Shown: piece by piece, positions 24,325-33,034 of the stretch
Layout of the letters: each line of letters opens with the position of its first letter
How positions within the stretch are numbered: position 1 is the first letter of the stretch
NCBI GenBank assembly: GCA_019237115.1
Contig: JAFAHS010000227.1
Coordinates: forward strand, 1 to 35,988
Length of the DNA stretch: 35,988 nucleotides
Direction of reading: 5' to 3'
Origin: Deltaproteobacteria bacterium
Lineage (GTDB): Bacteria; Desulfobacterota; Binatia; Binatales; Binataceae
Translations under genes and position numbers: made by a program
Notes under the pieces: generated by a model
Told to the model about the DNA's origin: nothing
Seen by the model: the letters and a program-made list of their open reading frames with translations, nothing else
The model's database searches: none

Positions 24325-25251
24325 TCACAATTTCGGAATAATATCGCTCGCAAGGATCTCCATCTGCTCAGCTTCATCGAAGACGGGGTTTAACAGCAGA
24401 TGGCGCGCGCCGGCGCGAATGAGATTGCCGAGCTTGTCTACACACTCCTCGCGGCTGCCCCAAATGGATACGCGCGGGGCCATGTCCGCAAAGCGATAAC
24501 GAACGGCGAACCACTCCCGTAGTCGGTGTTCAGCGCGCTGACGGTCGTTATCGACCGCAAGGTAGACTCGCTTGGAAATCGCGAACTTGTCTGGGTCGCG
24601 CCGTTCCTCGTCGAGAATGCGACGGAGCAATTCGAGCTGTGTGATGAAGTCGGCGGACGAGGAGGATCCGGCACCCATCCAGCCGTCGCCGAGACGCGCA
24701 GCACGTCGCAATGCCACCGGCACACGGGCACCGAACCATAGGGGAGGATGAGGTTTTTGGGAGGGCTTCGGTTCCATCGCGACGTCGGCAAGCTGCCAGA
24801 ATTTGCCGCCCATAGTTGCGCGCCTTTGGGTCCAGAGTGCTTTCATAACTTGGATGCCTTCAACAAACCGCTGTCCGCGATGTTCGCTGGGGACACCGAA
24901 GACCGGCTCAGGGATGTGTGAACCACCGATTCCCACCCCTACGGTGATCCGACCGTTGCTCAATTGATCGAGTGAGGCGAGGCTTTTGGCCAATTGAACA
25001 GGATTTCGAACTACTGTGATAAGCACAGAGGTCCCCAGCCGAATCCTTGAGGAGAGTGCGGCGGCGTATGTAATCAGGGTAACCGGCTCGAGCACGGGAG
25101 CGTCGCCAATGATTTGCTCCTGAACCCACAGACCTTCGAACCCGAGGGCCTCGGCCCTCGGGACGAATTGCACCAGATAGCTCGCTGCGGTCGAAAGGTC
25201 ATCGAAGGTTTGGGGAATTCCGATCCCGAACGCTATGGTGCGTCCTGCCAT
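24325..25251 (-). CDS. LLM-class flavin/F420-dependent oxidoreductase
   Basis: A 308-residue luciferase-superfamily TIM barrel of the F420-dependent group. Visible are IAFGIGIPQTF at the start, the PRAEALGFEGLWVQEQ helix-strand, SSRIRLGTSVLITVVRNPVQ, LDQLSNGRITVGVGIGGS (phosphate-binding glycines), PPLWFGARVPVALRRAARLG and DGWMGAG. It is shorter than, and only distantly similar to, the LLM protein at 4484. AAGGAG nine bases before the ATG fixes the start. It sits on the same strand as the amidohydrolase and FMN reductase to its right, but the 805-bp gap argues against one transcript. Substrate unknown; oxidation or reduction of a xenobiotic-like or secondary metabolite is inferred. Confidence 0.9.
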   Translation of the reverse strand: MAGRTIAFGIGIPQTFDDLSTAASYLVQFVPRAEALGFEGLWVQEQIIGDAPVLEPVTLITYAAALSSRIRLGTSVLITVVRNPVQLAKSLASLDQLSNGRITVGVGIGGSHIPEPVFGVPSEHRGQRFVEGIQVMKALWTQRRATMGGKFWQLADVAMEPKPSQKPHPPLWFGARVPVALRRAARLGDGWMGAGSSSSADFITQLELLRRILDEERRDPDKFAISKRVYLAVDNDRQRAEHRLREWFAVRYRFADMAPRVSIWGSREECVDKLGNLIRAGARHLLLNPVFDEAEQMEILASDIIPKL

Positions 25252-25621
25252 AACGATTTACTCCTTGTCGTAGATAGTCTCGAATCTATCGCGTGTTGCA
25301 ATCTGGAGAGAAGCTAAAGAGCTAGTCAGTAGGGTGAGGTTTTTACATAGACCTAGTCTGGCTCGGCAGCCAGCCGGACGACAGGGATCTCGCGGTCGGG
25401 AAGTTTAATGGCATCCGTCGCTCAAGCAAGCGAACGCGCTACGGGTCTGCCCGCTGACGACACGCGATCCTATCGCGCAACCAATTCTCGGGTGGCACGG
25501 ACTCTAGCCTGGTGCGCTCGCGTCGACCACAAGGGCACGAAGCTCACTCAGGCTCCCTCAGATCGTCCACGAACTTCCGCAACAATCTCACCAACTCCCT
25601 TGATATGTAGCTTTCACTAAG
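25252..25621. other. Non-coding gap upstream of the LLM gene
   Basis: No supported gene and no repeat copy. A minus-strand frame near 25544-25660 (ISRELVRLLRKFVDDLREPE) looks protein-like at its end but has no family resemblance. The LLM promoter is expected at the left end. Confidence 0.4.
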
Positions 25622-25860
25622 GTGAAGGAGTCGAGAACGCGATCTTCCGAACGCACTGCGAAAAGCACGTTCGACTTTGAACACGAATTTTCCCGACTGA
25701 ACCGAGCGGTCAGCGGGGACGAGACAATAAAGATTCACGACGGCGAGATCGAACGGATGCTAGCCCGGCTTTCTGGCGACTATGACAGCGCTACCTTGGC
25801 GGCGGATATCGTTCGGCGCGCGAACCAGCGTCTGACTGCCGGAAAGCGGCAGCGGCCCGG
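25622..25860 (+). pseudogene. Possible decayed hypothetical gene
   Basis: From a GTG at 25622 the first 75-80 codons look coding (FEHEFSRLNRAVSGDETIKI, EIERMLARLSGDYDSATLAA, DIVRRANQRLTAGKRQRPG). After about 25860 codon quality drops and the frame runs into the antisense of the convergent amidohydrolase gene. A small helical protein with a damaged 3' end is the likeliest reading. Family unknown. Confidence 0.3.
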
Positions 25861-26056
25861 ATGGGTGCCGCTACACCTTCTCGGCAAGAACCATAAATCA
25901 GCGACCCGAAAACACGGAGAAATGAGCGTCCCTCCGCGTGGCCCTTGCTCTCTTCGGTGCCGGCTATTCCTTTGCTCTGAAAGCCCACCGCGTCCCTGTT
26001 GCTGCGAGCGACCCAGGCTTGGCAAGAACCGCAGACAGCGCCGGCCTCTGATAGGC

Positions 26057-27169
26057 TTAGTCGATACCGTAAACACGCGCGGCGGTGTCGTGCACGATCT
26101 TGCGGCGCTGCTGCTCCGGCAGACTGCCGAAGCGTTTCGCGACTATGTCCCGCGAGCGCGGAAAGGTCGCCGCCGTATGCGGATAGTCCGACGACCACAT
26201 GATGTTGTCGGGTCCGTAGCGGTGCAGTGTATCTACAAACACGGGATCCGCGATGAAGGTCGCATAAACCTGCCTTTTTATATATTCGCTCGCCCGCATC
26301 GGCAGCTTGAGTCCACCTAGTGCACCTAGCCGGTTTTGCACGGTATCGAGCCGATACATGAAATAGGCCATCCATCCCACGTCGTTTTCGGCTGAGACGA
26401 TCCTTAGATTGGGATATTTTTCGAGCACGCCGCCAAAGACCAGCACCGAGATCGAGCGCTCGATTTGATGATGCAAATTCGCCAATGATAGAAGGTTGAA
26501 ACCCCCGTTTGCCTGACTGGTACCAGTCCCGCCGCGAGCCGTAAGGATATGCAACGAAAGCGGCAGACTCAGGTCGCTCGTCGCGGCCCAGAAGGGCTCG
26601 TACATCGGGTCACTGTACGGTTTATCGCTCGGCGGTTCGGCCCAGATCATCGCTCCGCGCATCCCCTTCTTCGCGATCCTATTCAGTTCAGCGATCGCTC
26701 CCGGGATATCTTCAAGCGTGATCAGTCCAAGCGGAATCAGACGCTTGAGGTCGTAGCTACAATACTCGCAAGCCCAATCGTTGAAGGCGTGAAAAAGCGC
26801 AGCGCGAAACTCTGCGTCGTCGAGGCCGAACAGCGGCATCCCCATCGAGGTATAGATGACTTCGGCCAGTACGCCGTCGCGCTCCTGATCCTCGATTCTA
26901 TACTTCGCATCCCACACGCTTTTGGGCGCCTCCTCGAAGGTCTTCCTGGCATGAGCAGGCAGGTCCTGTGAGGGTACGCCTGCGCCGAAGAAGCCCGCCA
27001 CAGACATCGGCGTGATATTCTCGCAGACGAACCATTCACCTCCGCGCCCGCCGAGGTCCTTTACGGTATGCGGCGCACGGTCACGGAATTTTTTGTCGAC
27101 GCGCTCGGTCCACATCGATGGAGGTTCAACGAAATGCGAATCCGCGGAGATCAATCGCTCTTCTGTCAT
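26057..27169 (-). CDS. Amidohydrolase family 2 (ACMSD-like) metal-dependent hydrolase/decarboxylase
   Basis: A 370-residue Amidohydro_2 enzyme. SADSHFVEP at 8-16 gives the strand-1 metal site (Asp10, His12), SLHI at 205-208 the second metal histidine (His207), SAEND at 259-263 the glutamate region, and MWSSDYPH at 324-331 the catalytic/metal Asp328 with the typical following YPH. The frame is open upstream, but GGAGG nine bases before the ATG at 27167-27169 and the homology start support this start. It is shorter and only distantly related to the amidohydrolase at 1322. Family members hydrolyse or decarboxylate cyclic carboxylates. The downstream LLM enzyme and the upstream FMN reductase suggest a shared degradative pathway (inference). 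Confidence 0.92.
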   Translation of the reverse strand: MTEERLISADSHFVEPPSMWTERVDKKFRDRAPHTVKDLGGRGGEWFVCENITPMSVAGFFGAGVPSQDLPAHARKTFEEAPKSVWDAKYRIEDQERDGVLAEVIYTSMGMPLFGLDDAEFRAALFHAFNDWACEYCSYDLKRLIPLGLITLEDIPGAIAELNRIAKKGMRGAMIWAEPPSDKPYSDPMYEPFWAATSDLSLPLSLHILTARGGTGTSQANGGFNLLSLANLHHQIERSISVLVFGGVLEKYPNLRIVSAENDVGWMAYFMYRLDTVQNRLGALGGLKLPMRASEYIKRQVYATFIADPVFVDTLHRYGPDNIMWSSDYPHTAATFPRSRDIVAKRFGSLPEQQRRKIVHDTAARVYGID

Positions 27170-27599
27170 CGCAAGTAGCCTCCTTCGGTTCTTTCGGTGC
27201 GGTCGCACCGAATCGCTAGCATCAGCCGTCCTCGAACGGGACCGCTGTCCTTCTATAACTCCTGCCGGACCAGAGGCGCAATTAAGATACAGGGAAATTT
27301 TCTTGGTCAGAGCCCCCCGATAACGGAACAAAGGAGCCGAACAAAGCAAGTACTACTTCGGTTTTTCCAAATGCCCTGCTCAAGGGTACAAAGACCCGGG
27401 GACCGCCTTTTTGGGCTCAGGCACCCGATCCAGGCGTGGCGTCAAGCAAATCGCTCGCGGAGACACAGATGTCTGGGACCCGCGCGCGGAGCATGGAGCC
27501 CCTTGTTCAGGCTTGGCATCAGGCAGCTTTCGGTGATCGTTCGCGACGCGCTCGACCTGCACCACAGCAAGATCACGGCTCTGCATCTTCTGGAAGCAG
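27170..27599. other. Non-coding gap
   Basis: No gene supported; open frames on both strands are arginine-rich shadow types. Presumably it carries the amidohydrolase promoter. No repeat or hairpin of note was seen. Confidence 0.4.
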
Positions 27600-28118
27600 C
27601 TACCGCGCGGCGGCGAGCGCGATTAGCGCGCCGTGAAGAAGCGTGGCTACGTCCGCGTCCGCGACGAGACTGTCCGCATCGAGAAGGCGGGCGCGGTGGG
27701 GCAGCGCGACACACGCGGGTTCCACGATTTGCGAGGCCATCGTGCGGAGCGTCTCGCGCAACGCAGCTTGCGCAAACTCGGCGCGACCTTCGAGGCCGAT
27801 CAAAGCGACTCGCTTGCCGGCGAATTGCGTGTCGCCGACCAGCCAATCGAGTGCGTTCTTCAGCGAGCCCGGCACTCCGTGCGCATATTCCGGACTCGAA
27901 ATCATCAGAGCTCCCGCGCTTGCGACCATTCCGCGAAAACGTAGAACCGCGTCCGGAACTGCAACCTCATCGAGGTCGGGATTGAAGTGCGGCAGATCGC
28001 CCAGTTGATCGAAGACCTCAACCTCGATCCCGGGTGCGGCAAGGATTTGCGCGGCGCGCAGGATCGCCGTGTTCGACGATTGCGAGCGGAGGCTTCCAGA
28101 TATGGCGAGTATCTTCAC
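27600..28118 (-). CDS. NAD(P)H-dependent FMN reductase (flavodoxin-like fold)
   Basis: A 172-residue protein of the FMN_red family. SGSLR at 7-11 is the flavin phosphate loop, FNPDLD near 45-50 and SPEYAHGVPGSLKNALDW at 75-92 are the family hallmarks around the isoalloxazine ring. The reaction is two-electron reduction of FMN, quinones or azo compounds with NAD(P)H; released FMNH2 can feed two-component luciferase-type oxygenases. The GTG at 28116-28118 is used, with AGGA eight bases upstream. It lies 430 bp upstream of the amidohydrolase on the same strand. A role as flavin supplier for the local LLM enzyme is plausible but inferred. Confidence 0.92.
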   Translation of the reverse strand: MKILAISGSLRSQSSNTAILRAAQILAAPGIEVEVFDQLGDLPHFNPDLDEVAVPDAVLRFRGMVASAGALMISSPEYAHGVPGSLKNALDWLVGDTQFAGKRVALIGLEGRAEFAQAALRETLRTMASQIVEPACVALPHRARLLDADSLVADADVATLLHGALIALAAAR

Positions 28119-28255
28119 AATGCTGGTCCTGTCGCTTTGATGACTTCATATCAGGCTTGCCGTACGCGGCTAAGCTTGGGAGATGAGGGAGAAAAGATAC
28201 TCGGAGACCCTACTGAATTCCCGAACTTGCGGTCCAACAGAAGTACGCTCCTCCA

Positions 28256-28741
28256 TTACCCGGGCAGAACGGGCATTTTAGAGTTTGCCCCTCGGAGGGG
28301 CAAACTGTGAGAAACCAGCCATCGAAACGGTTGACACTCCATCACTTTCTTTTTTTTTCCCCGCGAGGGCGACGGCTTTGCGCGGGAAGCGCCGCGGGAT
28401 TTTGGTCCTTTGATTTTTGCCGGCAAAGCAGTCGCATGGTTCAAGGCGAGCTTGACCCATTTGTCGACCGCGCCCTGCTCAGCACTGCCTTGTCCGCTCA
28501 CGGCGAACATTCCAGCGTTCGCGACGACATGAAATCCCAGGGACGAACGTTGAGGGCTGTTACGCTGCTCGGCGGTGGTCCGCGCGTCGAGCCGGATTAT
28601 TACGTCGTCACGATTCACTCCGCAACACATGTTTGCGGAGGCCATAAAGGCCAAGCCCCCGAACATCACCTTCTCAACCATGTCCGTCCGATCCTCGAAA
28701 GCGCGGCGAACCTGTTTGGCAAGAAGCTTATCATAAGGCAT
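28256..28741 (-). CDS. TfoX/Sxy N-terminal domain protein
   Basis: About 161 residues from the ATG at 28739-28741. Residues 1-105 match the stand-alone TfoX-N fold: MPYDKLLAKQVRRAFE, then VEKVMFGGLAFMASANMCCGV near 22-42, DDVIIRL, a FHVVANAGMFAV strand and a C-terminal helix WVKLALNHA. A Lys/Arg/Pro-rich basic tail follows. In gamma-proteobacteria the domain is part of the competence regulator Sxy; single-domain versions have unknown function and are widespread in soil bacteria. An 8-9 base A-run in the coding strand around codons 130-135 could mask a frameshift, and the last 30 residues overlap a strong hairpin, so the true C-terminus may be earlier. No clear ribosome-binding site. Confidence 0.8.
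   Translation of the reverse strand: MPYDKLLAKQVRRAFEDRTDMVEKVMFGGLAFMASANMCCGVNRDDVIIRLDARTTAEQRNSPQRSSLGFHVVANAGMFAVSGQGSAEQGAVDKWVKLALNHATALPAKIKGPKSRGASRAKPSPSRGKKKKVMECQPFRWLVSHSLPLRGANSKMPVLPG
28282..28306. repeat. Perfect 11-bp palindromic hairpin
   Basis: AGTTTGCCCCT and AGGGGCAAACT pair over 11 bp around a 3-base loop. It falls in the last codons of the TfoX-N frame. No T-run follows in either direction, so it is more like a REP-type palindrome than a standard intrinsic terminator, though it may stop transcription from either side. Confidence 0.7.
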
Positions 28742-29166
28742 CGCGGTCGCTCGCGCCTGTGCCGGCTGAGTCCCTATGGCGAAATATCGGATTTGAACGC
28801 ATCCCGGATCCGACAACGAGGGCGGCTTGTCGCCTCACGATCGAAAAGATCCGCCCGAATCATCTCGCTTCGATTCCGAATCGTAGTGGGGCGCCCGGGT
28901 GACACTCTGGCTTGCAGATTTCGATCTTAGGTGGCTCAGTGATGGCGGCGCCGTCGCCTGCGGACGGTCGGCCGCGAATATCACCGACGGCAGCTAGTGG
29001 CCCATAGCAGCATGAGCTGTTTGGCCCTTTTCTTCTCGTGCGAAATGAAAATAAGCTCCAACGCTCAGAAAGTTGAGCAACACCGCGACCACGTTCTATG
29101 AACTTCTAGATCACAAGGGCTTCTGAGCATAATCAGCTTTCGGTTCTCGCCAAGGTCGAGCTTGCT
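28742..29166. other. Non-coding gap between divergent genes
   Basis: No gene supported. Presumably promoters for the TfoX-N gene (leftward) and the small protein at 29167 (rightward). No repeat copy is present. Confidence 0.4.
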
Positions 29167-29532
29167 GTGAAAATCAAAGAGGCCGAAGAAAAGGTCCGTG
29201 AAGCAGTCGTCGCGATCCGAAAGGTCTTTACCAACAAGAAGTGGTGCAAATGGGCAGATGAGTGGCTATCTGGTGCCGACCGCACCGCAGCATCGGCTGA
29301 GTCGGTTGCTAAGGAAATGGCGCGTCACGCCCCTAAAGCGACGGCAGCCGCTCGACCTTCTTCTCGCGCGGCGATGCTAAAGTCGCCTGCCGGAAAAGCC
29401 GCTCTTGCAGCGGCAATCGTGGCGCGTAGCGTGAGTGACGAGATCGATCCGTTCGCCTCGCTGATGTTGGAGGGGTACCTGAAAAGTGACCACCCTGTCG
29501 CGGCCAAGAAGAACAGGAACGGACAGAAATGA
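29167..29532 (+). CDS. Small alanine-rich protein, family uncertain
   Basis: A 121-residue, basic, alanine-rich protein from a GTG at 29167 preceded by AAGG at a longish distance. The segment KKWCKWADEWLSGADRTAAS (residues 24-43) recalls the W..WA..WLSG.DR pattern of short proteins annotated as putative immunity proteins, but the similarity is limited to that stretch and is from memory. The rest is helical (AAMLKSPAGKAALAAAIVAR) with a polar C-terminus. It stands alone between the TfoX-N gene and the IS110 element. Function not assigned. Confidence 0.6.
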   Translation: MKIKEAEEKVREAVVAIRKVFTNKKWCKWADEWLSGADRTAASAESVAKEMARHAPKATAAARPSSRAAMLKSPAGKAALAAAIVARSVSDEIDPFASLMLEGYLKSDHPVAAKKNRNGQK

Positions 29533-29741
29533 GGTTTGAAATCCAAGCCCCGAGCTCAGACAAGCATCGAAATTGACGATATCCGGTTTACTCCGGGGAC
29601 GCACTCAGGCGATTGATACGCACCGAAGTTTGAAAGGTTCGCGCCGGAAAATCGGGGGAAGCGCGCAAGAGGGCAGGGCGGCGTCGGACCAAGGTCTAAG
29701 ACCGATTCATTTTCCCCGCGTCACGATTTCCTCCTGAGAAA

Positions 29742-31132
29742 CTAGACAGTGACCTCGCCGGTTGTTTGGTCAACAAGGTGGAAGCCGAGTAGTCGCGCAC
29801 GTTTGCGCAGTGACTTGAGTTCACGGGTGCGGTTGAGCTGATGGTAAGCATCGGCGCCGGGGTCGTTATAGACGAGTTTGCCGGACAGCACGCGGTAGAC
29901 CAGCAGAGCGAGTTTACGGGCGGTGGCAGTGATGGCTTTGGCTTTTCCGATGCGCACCGCCAGGCGGCGGTAAAACGCTCCGAGGGCGGTGGAAGTTTTG
30001 CCGGCGCTCTTGCGCAGCGGCGCAGGATGGCCGCGACCCGATTGGCGGAGGGCGGGGTGCGAGAACTTAGCAGGCGCCCACCGGAGATCCTGTTGTTGGG
30101 GGTGAGCGAGGTCCAGGAGGCGAAGTGGTACTCACTTGGCCAGCGACGCATGTCGGTGCCGATCTCAGCGATGATGTGCAGCGCGGCCTGCGGACCGATG
30201 GAATCGATTTGGCTTAAGTCGGCGCCGCCGGTGAGCCGATGCAGAGGGCCGCGGATATCGAATTGGGGCTGATGTTTGCGAACCTGCCTACGGCGCGCCG
30301 CGGGCAGCGGTGTTGAAGGCGGTGGTTGCTGGGCGGCCAAGGTAGTAAGCAAGGCTTCGATCTCGCCATCGCATTCGGGAATCTGCTTAAGCAGGAATTC
30401 GTAAGCAGCGAAGTTCTGCCGAAGCGCAAACAAGTGCTCGGCGCGATAGTTACCCGTTAATGCGGCCACGATCTCCGCGTGCGAGGCGTAGCAGCGAGGG
30501 TTGCGATGTGCGGCGAGCCGTTGGGGGTCGCGCTCCCCGTCCAGGATGCTGCGCACGATCAAAAGTCCGGTTTGCCCGGTGAGATCAGCGAGCATCGTGT
30601 GGAGCTTGAGGTTCATCTCAGTCAGGGCCTTCTGCATGCGGTGGATGCGGGTCGCCGCCTCCTCGACCAAAGTCTCACGCTGGCGCATAAAGGAACGCAG
30701 CGGCACCAGTGCAGCGGCGGGACGAAAGCTCGCGCGCAACAGGCCCACGCTGTGGAGCTGCTGGAGCCACTCGCAGTCTTTGACGTCGCTCTTGCGCCCG
30801 GGCACATTGTGCACGTCCCGGGCGTTGACCAGCACGACCTGCAAGCCGCGCTGCTCGAGGATCTCGTAAAGCGGGATCCAGTAGACGCCGGTGGACTCCA
30901 TGGCCACGGTTTTCACTCCGCACAGTACCAGCCAGTCCGCCAGCCGGTGCAGGTCGGTGGTAAAGGTGCGGAACTCACGGACCGGTTGGGGGTCGCGCTC
31001 CGGGGGTACCGCCACGAAATGGCTGTTCTGTCCGCAGTCGATGCCGGCCGCGTCGGGCTGGATGCGTTCGAACAGCGGGATTGAGGCACGCTCCTTCTTG
31101 CGTGCGCGTGGTGGTTTTGAGTTGTGCTTCAT
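29742..31132 (-). pseudogene. IS110-family transposase (DEDD), frameshifted in the C-terminal domain
   Basis: From the ATG at 31130-31132 (AGAGG six bases upstream) the N-terminal RuvC-like DEDD domain is intact: GIDCGQNSHFVAVP, VAMESTGVYWIPLYEILE, and GRKSDVKDCEWLQQLHSVGLL. The Transposase_20 region follows (IDSIGPQAALHIIAEIGTDM, WTSLTPNNRISGG). Near 30015-30020 the frame slips by one base: the expected continuation KSAGKTSTALGAFYRRLAVR, then IGKAKAITATARKLALLVYR, is read in the neighbouring frame to the stop at 29742, while the original frame goes on with Pro/Ser-rich nonsense to 29696. IS110 transposases are not known to need frameshifting, and the conserved C-terminal serine helix region is affected, so the gene is probably dead unless the indel is an assembly error. 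Confidence 0.88.
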
Positions 31133-31156
31133 CGCTGCCTCTTCCATAGTGAGATT

Positions 31157-31329
31157 GGCGAAAGGCGCCGCAGACAGGGGTGGAAAAGGTATTGACATTC
31201 TCCTGGACGGGATCACGCTGCGGGCGTGTCACCAATGATGCTGCCGCAACACCCCATGGACCACGCTACCAAACGGGCTCTCAGACGCACCAAGGAACGC
31301 TCGGTCTCAGTCCGCTGGCGCCTTTCGCC
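31157..31329 (-). ncRNA. Candidate IS110 bridge-RNA region bounded by a 13-bp inverted repeat
   Basis: GGCGAAAGGCGCC (31157-31169) and its exact complement GGCGCCTTTCGCC (31317-31329) enclose 147 bases, 173 in total, directly upstream of the transposase start. In the IS110 group the non-coding left end, upstream of the transposase, encodes the bridge RNA, about 177 nt in IS621. Position and span fit. The target- and donor-binding loops were not resolved by eye, so the RNA call is inference. Confidence 0.4.
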
Positions 31330-31695
31330 GTCCGTCTTTATACACCAGCCCTGTTTCTGATGTGACGTGCCGGGCCGGCGGCCCGTAACCCGCTACCAAG
31401 ACCTAACGAGAAGGAGACCGGGGCACCTATCTTTACATGTTGCGGCCCTACGAACTTGATGTGGTCAGGAAGTCGATGCAGATGTTTGGCACAAAAAGAG
31501 GAATCTAAGAGCGACGGCATTGCGTGTTGAAATATTTTTCGGTCGAGATCGAAGGCGTCGTTTGGAGCCTTAAATCGCCTCGTACTGAGTATGGCCCGCA
31601 AACCGATCTTTTTGCCGGACGCGAAAAGCCACGTAGGCACGGATTATTTCTCACGCCTCCGCCCCGCTGGTTGGACCATGGTTGGAGAAATCAAT

Positions 31696-31716
31696 AAAGG
31701 GACAAAGTCCCTTTTT
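31696..31716 (+). terminator. Intrinsic-terminator-like hairpin
   Basis: AAAGGGAC (31696-31703) and GTCCCTTT (31707-31714) pair over 8 bp with an AAA loop, followed by further T residues. No plus-strand gene ends just before it. It lies about 200 bp ahead of the beta-propeller gene, so it may end read-through from the left or act as a leader attenuator. Confidence 0.5.
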
Positions 31717-31919
31717 CTGTATTGACCCCACGCACACCGGCGATTAGGTTGCCGAGTATCTGCGCGGCCCGCTTTTTCCAGCGCGCGAACGGAGTAAGTC
31801 GGTTTTCGGAATGATTGCGGAACGGCAAACTGTTGTTGAAATCCACTTTGTGTGGATCGCCAGGGAACCAATATCGGGGCTCGTCGGTTTCTCCCTAAAA
31901 GCCAGGGAGGACTTGTTAG

Positions 31920-33034
31920 ATGAACCGCTTCCGACAATGGACGTTGCAACGGGTTTTCTGGTGGTCGGTCTGGCGCTTGCCACTCGATCATACGCGGGCA
32001 TGGGTTTCATCGATTTCAGCACGCCCACGACCGTCGGATCTTCAGTGCCGAGCCAGGGCGATTTGAATCCATACGGTGTCGCAGTAGTTCCCACCTCCGT
32101 TGGCAACCTGGTCAAGGGTGACGTTCTGGTCAGCAATTTCAATAACTCGCTCAATCTGCAGGGCACGGGCAGTTCAATCGTGCAGTTCTCACCAGCGGGT
32201 TTGCAGACCGAGTTTGCGGAGATTCAGGCTGACAGCTTGCCGGGGAGTTGCCCCGGCGGAGTAGGGCTTACTACTGCCCTCTCCGTGCTCAGAAACGGAT
32301 GGGTTATTGTCGGCAGCCTACCGACCACGGATGGAACCTCGGCGACGACGAAAGCCGGTTGTCTGATCGTTCTTAACGCGTCGGGCAAGCCGGTCGAGAC
32401 GTTCTCAGGTGCACCTATAAACGGTCCTTGGGATATGACAGCCGATGATGATGGCGTGATCACAACCCTCTATTTTACTAACGTCCTAAACGGCACCGTT
32501 GCTGCTGATACCGGTGGGCCTACCGTTAATGGGAATGTAGTTAATGGAGGCACGGTCGTTCGCATGACGCTGTTCACGCCACCACAGGGCCTCGGAGTTC
32601 CACTGGTGTTGCGGACGACAATCATTGGGTCAGGCTTCGCAGAGCGCACCGATCCGGCTGCGCTGGTCATCGGACCGACAGGCGTTGGCCTCAGCAAAGA
32701 GGGCACCCTTTACGTGGCGGATACGCAGAACAGCAGGATTGCGGCTATTCCCAACGCCACGGTCCGAGTTAAGAGCGCTGGTCCTGGAACAACAGTGAGC
32801 CAAGGTGGCGCTCTCAACGGACCTCTTGGACTCGCTATCGCGCCGAACGGGGACATCCTGACGGTGAACGGCCTTGACGGAAACCTCGTGGAGACGACAC
32901 CCGGCGGGGTGCAGACCGCGACTAACCTGAGCCCGGTTGGTGCGGGTGTCTTGTTTGGACTGGCGGTGGTTCCGGGTAGCGACGGAATCTATTTTGTGAA
33001 CGATGGCGACAATACTCTCGATCTCGCTGAGTAG
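31920..33034 (+). CDS. Exported NHL/SMP-30-like beta-propeller protein (frameshift in signal peptide)
   Basis: About 370 residues. After a signal peptide the protein is built of repeated strands of the six-bladed propeller type: LNPYGVAVVP, GDVLVSNFNNS, GSSIVQFSPAG, INGPWDMTADDDG, LYFTNVLNGTV, GPTGVGLSKEGTLYVADTQNSRIAAI, LNGPLGLAIAPNGDILTVNG and FGLAVVPGSDGIYFVNDGDNTL. An ATG at 31920 has GGGAGG nine bases upstream and starts MNRFRQWTLQRV, a proper n-region, but the hydrophobic core FLVVGLALATRSYAG and the whole propeller lie one frame over, after a TTTT run near 31955. A single-base indel thus splits start and body. Without it, translation would need the ATG at 31937, giving a signal peptide lacking its basic end. 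Substrate or partner unknown. Confidence 0.75.

Larger units (their letters stand above)
29742..31329 (-). mobile_element. IS110-family insertion sequence, degenerate
   Basis: The element consists of the broken transposase gene and the non-coding DNA upstream of it, up to at least the outer arm of the inverted repeat at 31317-31329. IS110 elements lack terminal inverted repeats and usually make no target duplication, so exact ends cannot be read from the sequence. The limits given are minimal. Confidence 0.7.
31133..31919. other. Region between the IS110 transposase and the beta-propeller gene
   Basis: It contains the IS left end with the inverted repeat (to about 31330) and the terminator-like hairpin at 31696-31716. 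A 100-codon minus-strand frame at 31338-31640 has no family resemblance. Otherwise nothing recognisable. Confidence 0.45.

Noticed and set aside
28307..28930. 207-codon plus-strand frame opposite the TfoX-N gene
   Set aside because: The opposite strand carries a clear TfoX-N signature; this is its shadow.
30479..31084. 201-codon plus-strand frame across the IS110 transposase
   Set aside because: Antisense shadow of the transposase frame.
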